Positions 25,025 through 38,300 are shown, counted from the first letter of the stretch. The stretch is 64,000 nt of DNA from Argentina anserina (GCF_933775445.1 NC_065877.1:36158694-36222693), one strand, 5' to 3'. Notes: generated by a model not told the origin, from the letters alone. Made by a program: numbers and translations.

Positions 25025-25090
25025 TTCATTCTCTTCTCTTCTCTTCTCTTCTCTCTCTTAGGGCTAAGCTCTCACTTCCTCTTCTTCTTC
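25025..25090 (+). promoter_or_regulatory. Pyrimidine-rich CT leader of the RRM gene
   Basis: A run of TCTTC/CTCTT units ending about 30 bases before the start codon. CT-rich tracts are common in plant core promoters and leaders. No sharper assignment is possible. Confidence 0.5.
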
Positions 25091-25118
25091 TATAAAGCTC
25101 TCGAATTCGAAACCAGCC

Positions 25119-27309
25119 ATGGATTCGCACACCGACGACGCCAACCTCGACGGAGAGCCTGAACACATTGACCGGCCGGACCACCGAGTTCCCGAGGCGG
25201 AGGACGAGGACTACAAGCCGTCATCTCAGCCTCACACCGGCGACGGCGCCAGCCCCGGGTATAACTTCTCTCATCCTCCTCCTAACTAAACGACGCCGTT
25301 TTTGTAATCAGGCTTAGGGATGAATCTCAGCTTAGCTTATAGTTTGTTAATTCCGTAGGAAAATCTTTATAGGGGGTTTGGCGAGAGAGACCACTGCAGG
25401 TAGAATTTGAATTAATGATTTGATTGAATTCGTATCGATTTTTTTTTATGATTAAATTTAGGGTTTGTGAGTTTAGGGGTGTTGAATTTTGTGGTGTTTG
25501 TGGTAATGCAGCTCAATTTGTGAAGCATTTTGGTAAATATGGAGAGATTGTAGATTCGGTTATAATGAAGGATCGGAAAACCGGGCAGCCCCGGGGGTTC
25601 GGGTTTGTGACCTATGCTGATCCCTCTGTGGTTGATACTGTTATAGAGGAGGCTCATGTTATCAATGGAAAGCAAGTAGGGGCTTTGTTCTTTTATTCGT
25701 TTTTCGATTACGAGCTGTGTAGTGTTTGTTTGTTTTTTTTTTCGTCGTATGAGTTCGGTTGTTGAGTTGTGTTGTGGTTTTTGATAGGTGGAGATCAAGA
25801 GGACGATACCTCGGGGAGCAGCGGGGTCGAAAGATTTCAAGACAAAGAAGATTTTCGTGGGTGGAATTCCCACAACAGTGAATGAAGGTGAGCTGTTCTG
25901 TTTTTTTTTTCAGTGTAATGTTATCTGCAAAGTAGCTGTGGTGGTACTTACATGCGTGTTTGTGTAAATGGGCAGATGAGTTTAGCGACTTCTTTTCACA
26001 GTTTGGAGAGGTTAAGGAACATCAGATTATGCGGGACCATTCTACCGGTCGCTCACGGGGATTTGGATTTGTTACCTTTGAGACAGAGCAACCAGTTGAT
26101 GATCTCTTGGACAAAGGGAACAGGCTTGAGTTTGCTGGAGCTCAGGTAAGCAGTCTTCTGAGAGAAAGGCCTTAACATGTTATTAATTGTTTGAACTCAG
26201 AATTACTAGTAGGCGTTAGCTACTATATTTGTTTTGCGCATTATCTCTTGAATTTTGCATGGATTGTCAGTTAAGGTGATAGAATGTTGTAGGCTAGACT
26301 CAATAGATGTAACTGTGTCCCACTATCTTCACACGAGGAAAGGTCTTGAACTTATACATCTTTTCAAAACTTTAAAAGCACGGAGAACGTAGTATCTTGT
26401 TTGTCAATATGTTTGTTGCATATTTTGTTCTTATGTTGGCACTTGCGGTATTAGTCCTTATTTGTGAGCTACTTGGAAGACTCCATGATGGCATTATTAT
26501 TTCAGTTTTCTTCCATTTTCTCTTGAGCTTTCTTGGATTTGATAAAAAGATTAGTAGATTTACAATCATATGCAGTTGTTATTGCTTAACATAGCTGCCT
26601 GCATATCACTGAAAGCGTATTATTTTGTTAAATTTGAAGACCAGTTTAAAAAACCATTTACAATGCGGAAAAACCCTGGAATGATTGTATGGTTTAGTCG
26701 TTTCTTTCACTAGATGCATCCATGATCAATCAAGAGGCTTAATATTTTGTTCTTTCTTTGTAGGTGGAGATAAAAAAGGCAGAGCCAAAGAAGCAGAGTG
26801 TAGCCCCACCCCCATCAAAACGGTACCATGATTCTAGGCCTGCATATGGTGGTGGTCCTGGTGGATATGGAGATAGTTATGGTGGATTTGGCGGTGGAGG
26901 CTATGGTGGTGCAGGTGCATATAGGTCGAACACAACGGCCTATGCTGGTAGAGGCACTGGGTATGGAGGATATACTGGAAGTGAGTTTAGTGGTTATGGA
27001 GTGTATGGTGGTGGCGGTGGGGGTATAGGGGCTTATAGGGGTGAAACCTCAATAGGAGGCTATGCAAGCCGTTATGGAGGAGCCTATAGCAGAGGTTATG
27101 ATCTTGGAGGTGGTGGTGGTGGTTATGGAGGAATAGGTGGTGAGAGTTATGGGGGATATGGAAGTGCCAGTGGTGGAGCTGGTGGTGGTTACGGGACTGG
27201 GAGTGGAAGTGGCTATGACGCCGGCTTTGGAGGAGGCTACGGAGCTTCCTTTTATGGTAGAGGATATGGTGGTGCTGGTAGTGGTCGATATCATCCTTAT
27301 GGGAGGTAG
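25119..27309 (+). CDS. Two-RRM glycine-rich hnRNP-like RNA-binding protein
   Basis: Exons 25119-25258, 25359-25399, 25512-25675, 25788-25887, 25976-26145 and 26764-27309 join to 1,161 nt (386 aa). After an acidic N-terminus, RRM1 starts at about residue 48, with RNP2 IFIGGL (49-54) and RNP1 RGFGFVTY (88-95). RRM2 follows with RNP2 IFVGGI and RNP1 RGFGFVTF. From about residue 225 the tail is low-complexity GGYG/GGGY repeats ending RYHPYGR. This is the plant hnRNP A/B-like or RBGD group, close to Arabidopsis At3g13224/At1g17640 in RRM wording. It binds RNA or single-stranded nucleic acid, probably in nuclear mRNA processing, and the Gly/Tyr-rich tail is of the condensate-forming type. The reverse-strand open frames over the glycine repeats are composition artefacts. 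Confidence 0.93.
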
Positions 27310-29052
27310 TGTGTCTTGTATTTTAGGTCCAAGGAATCCTTCCAGCCAAGTGAGAAACTAGCTTCTGTTTTCAGTTTCATTTATTTCATCTCAGAGATGT
27401 TCCTGGTTTCTGCTCTTTAATTTCTTAAGAGGGCAAAATTCCTTCACCCAGAAATATGCGATCAAAGTGACCTGGTCTTTGTCTTATCTTTTCTGCTAAT
27501 CGACATCAACAAACTGCACGCAGTGCAGATGTAATACACATTTCTTATTCCGTACCTTTTTTTCGTCTAAACTGCTCTCTCGGCTTCTACTGTGTAATTT
27601 GTTATGTACTTCGTAAACATCAAAGAGTCGTCGGTTTTGTTATGTTTTGATCATGTATATCAGCCTGTTCATTCGAGGGATTTATTTATAGTGGTCCTCA
27701 TTACCAATATGTACAATCTTTCCAAAAACCCCTTCTCTGGTTTGCTATTAAGAACCATCTCACATGGAACAACCTGTGTAGCGAATAGAACCATTCATAG
27801 CTATTCTATCGTAAAATTATTAAGAAACATTAGTGAGCTCATGTGCGCCAATAATGGGAGACCTCCTGTCCCATTTTGATCTATCATATTGAAGGCCAAG
27901 ACAAAACTGTCAACAATTCTAGCTCTCTGGTGGTTTCTGAGCTATTATAGCATCCATCACAAGCACCTTTCGGACTGCTTGGGGGGTTCTCTAATCTATT
28001 CGTATTAGGTGAGTGATCATGCACTACTTTACTCCACTATATGCTAAATGACCTAAATGTTTTGAGTGACTTCATGTCTTCATCGAAGTGAATAGAGTAT
28101 GTTAACATGCTGCGAAGTCATAATTAAACTTCGTAGAATGCTCAGTAAAGTTTCAATTTTTCGTGAAAATATTTATGGAAACAAGAAAAAAAGATCGATC
28201 GTGTTGAGTGTTAGATGATGCATTGTTCCATAAGTTGTTCAGATGCTCACCAGATGTTGCTGCTTTTCTTTCCTTCCCTTATTTGTTACACCTAAAACGT
28301 TTCAATGAACATTGTTCATGAATTAAACAAGCCAAAGATGCTTATCCAAATTAATCCAGCTATATATATATATATGTAAGCATATTCTTTTATTTTGATC
28401 TAACTTGGAAGTACCTAGCAGTCCTCAGTCCTCACATGTCATAAAGCATGGTGCTTCTAGTTCTTACTCCCTCCACTGGTCACTGTGAGCTTTCCTTTTC
28501 CTTACTTCCACTTCTCAATCATATGAAACAGGGTTCCTGATCGAAAAGCTTGGTTACAGTTTTCTTCTTTAGCTGAATGGTCACATGAACTTCTATCTCA
28601 TTTAGGCTTTTATAGAATTGGTTGCGGGTTTTATATATCTTTAGGAGTTCACATTCACATGGCAAAATTTAGTTGGGGTTTGTTCTTGTTCTTAGAAATG
28701 TTTACAATAAGTGGTCCTTTTCTGGGTTCCTGGATCTCCTTCTAATGTTTCTTGACCATCTTAGATATTCCAAGTATAAATTATTGAGTCTTGTTCCATT
28801 TTCTCCTTCATAGGCTCTATCGGGTTCTGTTCAGCTTTTGGCTTCCCCTATGAAAACTTGACCTTTTACTCTCCTCTCTACAACCCCCCACCCTAGTAAA
28901 GCATAAATTAATTCACAGTGGTTTGTCTGGGATTTTTTACATCACTCTGACCGAGTTGGAAGGACAGATCAGGTGTGTGGAACTGTGGATTGCTTAAATA
29001 AGCTGTTAAGTTCTTGTCCTCGATCTCTTCAGATTTGTTTCTTTTGGTTGAA
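27310..29052. other. Intergenic spacer
   Basis: The 3' flank of the RRM gene, then spacer. The open frame at 27604-27879 shows no family feature. A (TA)n run lies near 28361-28376. The last 100 bases are the presumed leader of the heavy-metal-domain gene. Confidence 0.55.
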
Positions 29053-29698
29053 ATGGGGAAGCTTAGTTTAGGGAGGGTGCTAGACTCTCTTTGTCTTTCT
29101 TCTGGTTCAAGTTCTTGTTTCTGCATGAACTACTCTGATGAAAACCAATATGAGTTTGAGAAGAGTCCATTGATTCCTGGTGAAAAGGATCAGTTTATGA
29201 GACTCAAGGATGTTGTTGCAGGAAAACAAACTCTGGCATTTCAACTCAAACCCAAGGTGACTATCCCTATCATTTTTCACTTTTAAGTACATATAGATAT
29301 GTTTGACAAGACAGAAATCTAATTTGGTGAATGATATGCAGATGGTGAAGTTAAGGGTCTCCATGCACTGCAACGGATGTGCCAGGAAAGTCGAAAAACA
29401 CATTTCAAAGATGGAAGGTATGTGAAAATCTCTCAACACATGCAGGACTTTCAGTCGCACATAATAACAGAAACAACGCTGTTGTTCTTAATGGTTGCAT
29501 GACTTGCATCTGTGCTTATTTTCTCTAGCTTCTCACATTCTTGCTTATTTTGTATCTTACTTCACCAAATCAGGGGTGACTTCTTACAAAGTAGACCTGG
29601 AAAGCAAGATGGTGGTTGTGATCGGAGATGTTCTGCCTTATGAAGTGGTGCAGAGTGTGTCGAAGGTAAAAAATGCCGAGATTTGGAACTCGCCGTGA
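29053..29698 (+). CDS. Small heavy-metal-associated (HMA) domain protein, NaKR-like
   Basis: Three exons, 29053-29256, 29342-29417 and 29574-29698, give 134 aa. The N-terminal half is serine- and cysteine-rich (SSGSSSCFCMNYS) with a conserved LKDVVAGKQTLAFQLKPK. The C-terminal half is one HMA fold starting at residue 69, with the metal-binding MHCNGC motif (Cys78 and Cys81), then KVEKHISKMEGVTSYKVDL and the end KVKNAEIWNSP. The family binds Cu or Zn through the two cysteines. Plant members related to NaKR/HIPP proteins act as small metallochaperones or in phloem ion traffic, but the exact role of this one is unknown. It lacks the C-terminal CaaX box of HIPP proteins. Confidence 0.9.
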
Positions 29699-31896
29699 TG
29701 ATCATTATCATCAATACATGTTTTGCTCTCTATCTGAAAGCCCTGCTTCTTGTTGCCCAAGTGCCAATCCTCAAAGAAATCAAGGATTTTCAAGTTCTGG
29801 TTTGTTTCCCTTTACAATTATGCAGAGGGGGGAAAAGAATGACTCCATATAAGTATATAGCTATTGTCAATCGCATCTTCATTGTAAGAATGTTAGCTCT
29901 TATGCATCATAAATTCCAGAGGATCTGTAGGCCAACTCATCTCATCATCACTTCATTCTTACATGTCCGGAAGTCGTGCACGCCTTATGAGGGTGTATAA
30001 ACCTCTTTTGGCTACAAAATTAGTGATACTTGTATCATATTAGAAGTGGATAATATCAGATAACACAAATAAATGTAACTACTTTTTGGTTTCATATACG
30101 GAGATATATGCATTCTTAGGATGCCTGAATAAAAATCAAAGAAAAATAGAGTCATATCAAAAATTTTATGAAAATTCTTCTTCAATAATAAATCATTGAT
30201 GTTTTAAATCATATTCGGATCAAAACAAATAAACGTGACAAACACAATAAAATAACACACGAAACTATAGTGGAGTAAATGCATACTTTAAGCGTTATTT
30301 GATCACACCACTGTTTCCTTCTTGGACTAAACCCATAGCTTTCATAATAGTCCTGACTATACCAAACCAGTCTCAAATCACAATCAGATAGTTAATTAAT
30401 TGAAATATATTAAGTAATTAACAAATAAATATCACTCTTCAGTCTTAACAAACTTTCCACGACCTTACTGCCAATGTCACTTGAGTTTCCCACGGTGAGA
30501 TAATTTTAAGACAGAAGTAATATTGTCTTTCCACATATGGTCCGATCATATTCAATGCTTATCCGAGCACTTTTAAAATAACATCAATAAGTAATCAGAT
30601 ATAGTATTCGAAAAAATCGCCCGGAAACGCGCTGAAGATACAGAATATGCATCGGAAATATCGAAAAACGCTATGAATACGTATCAAAAGACAGTTATAC
30701 CCCTCCTCAGTTCTAAGCGCGAGTGCCGTCAAAAACGACGCGTCGTTAGCCGCTGTTGATATAAGAGACCGATCTTGATCTTCCTCTTCAAACAATCTCG
30801 GCGAGAATCTGGTTCGGCATGGTCTCGGCGGAGTGGCCGTCCAAGAACTTCAATGACCGCCGCCACTCCTCTTCTTAGCAGGTTCGAATCTGGAACTGTT
30901 TAGGGTTTAAATTAGGGAATCTGATTGGATTATAGTGATTGCTGTTAGTGCTTTTGAGTTGTTAGAACGATAGTGATGTATACTGAATCGAGGGATTGTT
31001 AATCAAATTGAGCTGTTTTGTTAGTTTCTTTGAACTAAAGGAATCGAATTTAGGCTTTTCATTGGCTATGAATATAAGAATACTATACAGAGTGCGATCA
31101 TTATGAAATTTCAGAATCTGGATGGTGAATTAATTTTCGTGGCAATGCCTTTTTTGTTCAGCTAAGATCGATGCTACTCTATAAGAATGTCGGACATTTT
31201 GCGAGGACTGTAGTCGTGTGTATGGTGTTTGTTGTGGAATCATCTAGTAGTAATTGGTTGGTCTGGTATCGAATTACGGTGAATAATGGGGTATCGAGTC
31301 ACTATCACTCAATCAGTGAGTGATTGGAAATCTTTAGTGTAATCGCCTAGGTGAATGTCGACTTTCTGGATAAGCATGGCTCTAGTGTCATGGCCTTATG
31401 GCAGCATTGAACACAGACAGGTATCTGCCTCAATCTTGTTTATAGGGAGGAAGCCCTTTCTAATGAGGACCCTTAAGTTGAGGACTTTTCGGCTTATTCC
31501 ACTTTTGATCTTATATTTTCATCTCAACTGTTCAATTTATTGGTATTTATGAGTAGATCATTTATACAAATTTTCAACCAGCGTGAACTTAAGGGTCAAC
31601 TAATTAGTTATCGGAACTGCATAATTGATGCCAGTGAATGGAAATTTTCTTTCACTGTATTCATTTCGAAGTCCGACTAAAACCTTCCTTCTTATTTTGC
31701 CTTTTCTTTTGGTTGAAAAAAAAACTACCTTTTTCACCTAATACATACACCATCAACCAAACCTCCATTATGTCAACTCTAAAGTCCTGTATCTTCCTTG
31801 AGCGCGATGAATCTTAAACTGTGACCGGAGACCGATCGTCAACTAGTAACCGAGCCCAGCCAACCCAATGGGTAAGCAACTAAGCATGTATATATG

Positions 31897-31927
<31 letters not shown>

Positions 31928-33246
31928 TCTTTCTTTCTCTTTTTGTCTCCCTCTCACTCTTTGACATGCTTTCTTCAATACATGGCCGCCTGGAAATTAT
32001 ACAGCTCGCTTTATGAAATCTTGGCTCCACCCTTGGTGATCACTAGATATCAAGTCGATCAGATTCTTCTATTAAACATTTCTTTTAGTTTGGAATAAGT
32101 GAACAAATTTTGCATTTTGAGGTTAGTACGTTTTGACTCAAAACGTAAAAATTAGATCAAGTATGAATTTGTCGACCATACATACGGACACTGAAGCTTG
32201 AAGTTATCAAACACTAAATTTTTTACAATTAGTAAAACACTCGGGAAATATATTAAATCATCAACAAGACAACAATGCTGGTCTTCCAGAAAGACTGATG
32301 CTCTCAGCAACTGAAACTGGTTTCTATCTTTCGTCAGTAGTCGTATTTGTTCCTCTCTGATCTGCTCCTTCCACTCCCGATCTTGATATCAATGAACTTA
32401 ACAATGCTCCACAGACGATCAATTTTAATTCAATCTTTTAGGTAAGCTTCAACTCTTCTTTAGTAATCACTAGTCTAACCTCAAAGCTCCAATTTTACAC
32501 GTACTCATCATGATCTGAGGGTACTTTCTTGATACCTCGACCATCATCGATCATCTTCATCTTCTTGCAAACTAAAGCTCACTTAGGGCCTCTATCGGTC
32601 CAAGTAATACCATCAGTAGTGTACGCCGTCCTAATTTTTCTATTACATCTCCATCTCCACATACTATTATAACTAGAAACTCTCCTTTAATTTGATGTCA
32701 ACAGCTTCACAAAAAAATAGATTTGCCAAAACTACACACCCATGCTAGAGAGAATGATAAGTTAAAATAATAATATAGGAATGGTCAAAAATGTAAAATA
32801 GTAAGAAAACAACAATTACAAGAGATAAAAAAGAAAGAGGTGTTGTAGTTAGCCCTATTTTAGTTGCTAGTGGAAAGTTGAATCCGTGCAAAGGCACGAG
32901 TAAAATGCTAGTAAACTATAAATTCCTACTCTTCAAGAATGTGCTCCAAAAAGAGCAAGAGACCGCCGAAAATTGAGTAGATATCGATAGCGTTTCATGT
33001 ATAACTTGTTTAGTCTAATCAACATATTGCAAAAACGTCATTCATTGCATGAATATCCAGCTTCTAATCAGCAATCGAAAATCTCCTTCGACCAATTTAA
33101 GGATCAACAATAAGTACATGTATGGAAGTTGGTACGTTATTTAGTTTTTTTTGTTACAATTATTTAGTAAAAATTTTGAGTACCATTGTTCAGTAATTAG
33201 GTGTATGAAAAAAAAAAAGGAAAAAAAAAGGTTGGCTTTCATGTTA
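29699..33246. other. Intergenic spacer with a possible short transcript start
   Basis: About 3.5 kb without a supported gene. At 30819-30878 an ATG opens a 19-codon frame (MVSAEWPSKNFNDRRHSSS), followed by TAG; the base composition is gene-like but I recognise nothing. It could be a lost or non-coding gene head. The remaining open frames are short and unconvincing. Confidence 0.45.
31897..31924. repeat. (CT)n microsatellite
   Basis: About 28 bases of alternating C and T. It produces artificial open frames on both strands. Confidence 0.95.
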
Positions 33247-33255
33247 GGCCTGACC

Positions 33256-33777
33256 AGAGACGGATCCATGATTTAATAATAAGGTGTGCTAAATTTCGGC
33301 GAAGCCCAAAAAAAAATTTAAGGACTTCGTAGTAGATCAATGATAATTTCAACATGGAAATAATAGTTTACGCCTATTAGAACAAGCCAGAAGACTGAGA
33401 TTCAAGTTAAATGAATTATCATATGTACTTTGTGTTGATAAAAAAACTAAAAAAACTAAAAAAACATAACAAATAAACCCAAAAAACTAATATAAGAAGT
33501 AGATACGAATCAATCGATATATACATGAGATTTCTTAATCAATATGATTATGAATGAGGATTTTTTAAATAAAGTGATTAGAATTTTAGAGTGACAAAGA
33601 ATTACAGAGGACGAGAGAGAACGGAGTCATGTAGCGGTGGATAAGAAAAATAGTCTTGACTTTCAACCTATTTTTTTAATATTTTTTTTTCTTATGCTCT
33701 AACGTAATAAAATTTGAGTTTCTTTTGAAAAAATCCGCAAACCCCAGCCCCCCTCTGCATCCGTGCATCCGTGCTTG
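33256..33777. mobile_element. 522 bp non-autonomous element with 9 bp target duplication
   Basis: GGCCTGACC is present on both sides (33247-33255 and 33778-33786), a perfect 9 bp direct repeat. The left end reads AGAGACGGATCCATGATTT and the right end, reverse complemented, contains CACGGATGCAGAGG, an imperfect inverted match around CGGAT-CA. The interior is AT-rich and non-coding. A 9 bp duplication is usual for Mutator-like elements, though the short imperfect ends leave the class open. Confidence 0.6.
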
Positions 33778-33894
33778 GGCCTGACCTTCATTTAATCTCA
33801 CTTCTGTCTCTTCCAACTTCGACCAAGAAAAACTGGAAGTCCTTCTCCTTTGTCTGAAATATCAGCCACAGAGAGAGAAGCAGAGCTCGTAACA

Positions 33895-36179
33895 ATGGCG
33901 ATGGTCTCCTTGAACCTCGGCAGCGGCCCAAATCCCAAGGTACGCAGAAATTCATAATTTCCCGCTGTTTTTATTATTATTATTATTATATAAATTGGAT
34001 AATTAATAAGCTCCTCCATTTCCGATTTGGGTAGGTGCTCCAAGTCAGTTGCAGAAAGAGAGAGAGGAGCAGAGATAACTATGACCCCTACAAAGTCATC
34101 GAAATTACTCCTCCGCCCAAGAACCTCGGCGTCCGTTGCTTTCCCTCTGTAACTCTCTCTCTCTCTCTCTACCTCAATTGCCCTTTGCTCATTTCCATAC
34201 CTCATAAGTTCATATCCAAGTTTCTGCTATTGTTTATCAGCTTTGTGGTTTTGGGATTTCGTAGTTGCCTTTAATCATGTTTATGCTAATTAATTATTAT
34301 CTTAAGGGATGTCATAGTTGGGATGTGATGAGAGGGCACAAATTGGGATTGGGGTTTAAGTGCATATGCTTCTTCCCTTGTTTATTTTGTGTGGGCTGTA
34401 ATCCACTATGTCTAATCCATCATGATTAGCGCTCAAACAATGTGAGTATCAGGCTTGAATGGTGGTGAGTAGTGATTAGGATGCTGCTTCTTTCGTGTGC
34501 TGATAAGATTTTTGAGGAAAATTTTGAAGTGTATGAATCTGGAGATTGGGAAGAGTTGGTACCAGTTGCGTGATCGATGTATTGAAACGTGAAGGAGTTG
34601 TTATTTGGAACCACTTTTGCTTTGGGGTGGCATGATCGCGTATTCCGATGGATTGGTGTAGGCAAAATGGCCCTTTTTAGTAGTTAGAGAAGAATAGGAG
34701 ACTGAACCAATATACATCCCACTTAGGAACCTTAGTATAAGCCTTTAGGACCAGTTAGGAATCTTAGCTTTTAAAATATTTACTCTGTTTTGAAACTGCA
34801 TTAGTATATGTGGAGACCTTTGAACTTGTGGAGATGTGGTCTAGGACTAGAAGTAAGAAAGGGGTTCTCTTTCTTGAAACATTTTCAGTGCAAATTTTAG
34901 CTGCTGTTTTAGTATACATCTCTTCCTCAGTGCATGTTTCTCCATAACTTTCCAAATCTATGAGAATCTGAATGATTTGTAGGACAAAATGAGTGTTGAA
35001 ATGTAGATGAGCAATTCATTTAATTGGAATCATTCCTGGCTAACTTTATCAAGCATGAAAGAGAGCAATAATATGTCAGCTTTAGAGGATGAGAGAGTGC
35101 TAATTTCTGTAGAGATAGGGAGTCTCCAATTAGAATTCTGGATTCAATCGATTAAAGTTGTGATGGTAAGCTCTCTAACAGAGGATAGCAGTACTGAAAA
35201 ATAATTGATGAAACAGTAATTGAGAAGATCTAGCAATGCTGATTTTCTTTCTTCTTTCCGTTTTATTCCTTTTGGACTTGCCATCAAACATAATTAACAG
35301 ATGGCCTCTGATGATCTGAAAAAGAAGTCTGTAACAGTTCAGGTAGTTTTAACTATTTGAAGGATGACATGGGTCATCTTGAGGAAGAGATGGTACAATA
35401 ACCAAGCAACATGTCAGTTTGGGTTGGATATATTTAGAGGAATGTTTGTTTGCAATTTATGCTTATAGTTTGAAGCACATGGATCATCTGAGTTCTTGGT
35501 ATCATGGTAGTATTTTCTTATACTTGAAAAAAAAAATCTGCAGTTCTGTATTAATCCATCCTCTTTTTCTGCTAAGCAATTGTTGAAAACCATATGAAAC
35601 TTGAACCCACTGAGACTCCTCCAGTCTCCATCCATTTTGTCTTTGTATGGATGAGCTCAGATTCCATTTAACTCAAACACCAACCACAGCACTATGCATG
35701 AGCTCAGAAAATCATGAAATAGCAATAGAAGCTTCCTCATACTTTATGTACACTCAACAGTGAACACTAATTGTTTTATGTCTGTCATGCTGTTCGTATT
35801 AATCTGTTACTTCATTGATGGGGATTACTAAGTAGGCCCAATATGATTAGTAGAATTGTGTCTGTCTTGTTGTCAATATTACTCTGTTGCTTCTATAATG
35901 GGAATCAATAGGCCCTATATGATCAGTGGGATTTGAAGCATAATGTATCCTCCATGTTTTCCTCGTGCATATTCTGATTGCAACTTCTCTCTTCTGCAGA
36001 ACATGCAATGCGGGGAGATTGTGACAATCGAAAGCCAGACTTATGCAATCTCGGCTGTAACTCATAGGTACCAGCTTCGAAAGGGGAAGTACCAACCAAG
36101 CGAGAAGAGACTCGATGTCTTATCCACGTCGCGATACGTCTTGAATTTATACTTGGATAATTTACTAGAACAGTCTTGA
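33895..36179 (+). CDS. Small conserved, probably plastid-targeted protein of unknown function
   Basis: Exons 33895-33939, 34035-34148 and 36000-36179 give 112 aa. The start MAMVSLNLGSGPNPK resembles the beginning of a short plastid transit peptide. The conserved core has RDNYDPYKVIEITPPPKNLG, then MQCGEIVTIESQTYAISAVT and the C-terminus YVLNLYLDNLLEQS. I recall similar short proteins in land plants but cannot name a function. The second intron is long (1,851 bp). The frame is kept across both introns, which, with the family-like sequence, supports a real gene. Confidence 0.8.
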
Positions 36180-38300
36180 GACTTGTAGCTTAAGTTAGTT
36201 CCACTTCCACACACTGTTGAAATTCTCCATGATTTGATTGTGCAGTTCTTCTATTTCCTTATGCTAACTTTGTTGGTTATCCATGAGCTTTGTAGTAGTT
36301 TTCCCAGTGTTGGAATGTAACTAATGTAAGCCTGTAAAAGTAAGAGAGGATGTGATTGGTAAAAAGTAAAAACATGTTTACCTGACTGGTGACAGCGGTC
36401 CCGCCAGTTGTGATATTGTCTAACCTCCACCACCGAAATCATTACACGTGTCGAAGACCCGGTGATTAGTTTCCCCTGCCAAAAAATCCACAGCAACCTG
36501 TCATGTTCCAAATCCCATGTATCAGAACCCGTTCGATTTCCCCGACCCGAATCACGACTCCAGGTCAAGGGGAGTGGGTTAAAATCGGGTCCCACTCTCT
36601 CAGCTCAGGGCATGTTACATGTTACACGTAAAGTGGTTACTCTTACAGTCTTACAAGGACTACCCAACTACCGTGTGTTCCCTCACACCAGAACCTCCGC
36701 CCCCACGAAAAAGCCCTCAATGTGGCGGGTCCCCGACGGCGTGGCGTTTTGGGCCCTCATGTCCGAGGTACGTGACCCGAATCAGGGCAACTCGGGGCAC
36801 CGCGGTGTGGAAAAGAGGACTCTGCCCCTTCCCCTAAGTGATTGGCCGGTACAATTAAAAAAATTGGGTTCACCGCAGGCGGCACCATAGTTTCATGCGC
36901 CGGGCATGACAGCCGTCCACGTGCACCTGGCGACGTTCACGTGCGACCATGTGGCGCCCGCGAAAGAAGTTAATGGGGTTTTATTTTTGGTAGCGCGGTT
37001 ACTTAAGCCCACCATGTGATTACTATTAATATAGTTTTCAATACGTTAGATGAGCCTTTTCCTTGTTATTATGGGAGTAAATTAAGACATAAATTATTGG
37101 TGAATATTGGTAATTAAATTAAATTTTTAAGGGCTTGCATGTGCTCCCTGAATCTTGGTGTTTTTGACCAATGAGATATGTAAGAAAAACATAGGGAGGG
37201 GGATTGACGGGGACGGCCAATCATATGGGGACATGTCAGCTGGGTTGGATCGCGGCAGGTCATTTTAGAATCAATTGGGGATATTCTTTTCAGTGTCTGA
37301 TAATTTTTCTTGTTTGGGAGACTTGTATAGTTGTATTATTGGAAGAGTAATATACTGGATTTTTTTAAGGGGACAGAAGTCTGATTTGATGTATGAGAAG
37401 AGAATAATGGATAAGCATCCTATATCATAAAACATTGGTTTGGATCAGAGGGTGGAGTTAGGTTTAAGTAGAGAATATCGATTTTTGGGATAGCTGTTTT
37501 CTTTTGTGGTTTTGAACTTTTGATCCACGCACTTTTCTTAAAATCATAAGATGGTTTTTCTTTCTAGGATTCCATATAAGCCTTGAACCATAATTTATTT
37601 TGTAACATAAGACAAGGAGATCTCGAACTCAACGAAATGTTGTTGAGTTATTATCTCAACATAAAAACAATTTCATAAAAACTTTGAGTATTATCTGATA
37701 ACGTGATAAAAAGAGTGACATATATTACTATGTCGAAACGTCTCATTCGCATCAAGGCAAGAATCTAGCTCTATCCCAAATTCCCAATATAGTTACCATC
37801 ATTTTATAACTATATAAGTCATAACCATCTCTATGAAAAATTTGTAAGTTATGCTCCAATAATCTAGCTTTACTCAAATACCACGGGCATTAACTACCAA
37901 ATTTCAAAATCACTTGCAAACGTGTTTAAACTTCCCCCCCCCCCCTAACATCTTGTCCATGCTCACACACATCATACCTAACTTACGGTATTGTATCGCA
38001 ACAATTCGACAATAGCTTATCCTAAAATCACAAATAATTTTCATTAATTCACATATATTGTATATAAAATTCATATAACCCAGTTGCTTTCACCTACACT
38101 CGTGTTAATTTGTCAACACAAAAGAGTTCCCTGACCACATAACACACGATCAGAAAATAATCAGCACAAAAAAAAAACCGTAAAATGAGACTCCATTAAT
38201 TATTTATATTCACAAAAAAGGAAATACAATTATCAATTCAAATAATTAAAGGCGTGAGCGCCCAAAGTAAAAGAGGCAGGTGCCCCCCCCATAACCCATC
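36180..38300. other. Intergenic spacer, partly GC-rich
   Basis: Contains a GC-rich block (about 36420-36970) with G-box cores, annotated separately. The overlapping open frames at 36462-36890 are composition-driven. The rest is AT-rich with a 12-base C run at 37934-37945. No gene is supported. Confidence 0.55.
36445..36943. promoter_or_regulatory. Three CACGTG G-box cores
   Basis: The palindrome CACGTG occurs at 36445-36450, 36918-36923 and 36938-36943; the last two are exactly 20 bases apart. G-boxes bind plant bZIP and bHLH factors. They lie between the plastid-protein gene and the AGC kinase gene 2.2 kb away, so the target gene is unclear. Confidence 0.45.

Noticed and set aside
27049..27294. 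Minus-strand Ser/Thr-rich open frame
   Set aside because: It is the reverse of the glycine-repeat coding region; GGT/GGA codons read backwards give Thr/Ser codons.
30595..30795. Minus-strand 66 aa open frame
   Set aside because: No recognisable domain; its start lies 24 bp from an opposite gene-like start, so it is more likely promoter sequence.
31868..32098. Open frames through the CT microsatellite
   Set aside because: Dinucleotide repeats are open in several frames by nature.
36462..36890. 142 aa open frame in the GC-rich block
   Set aside because: No conserved phrases and no intron or start context; GC content alone explains it.
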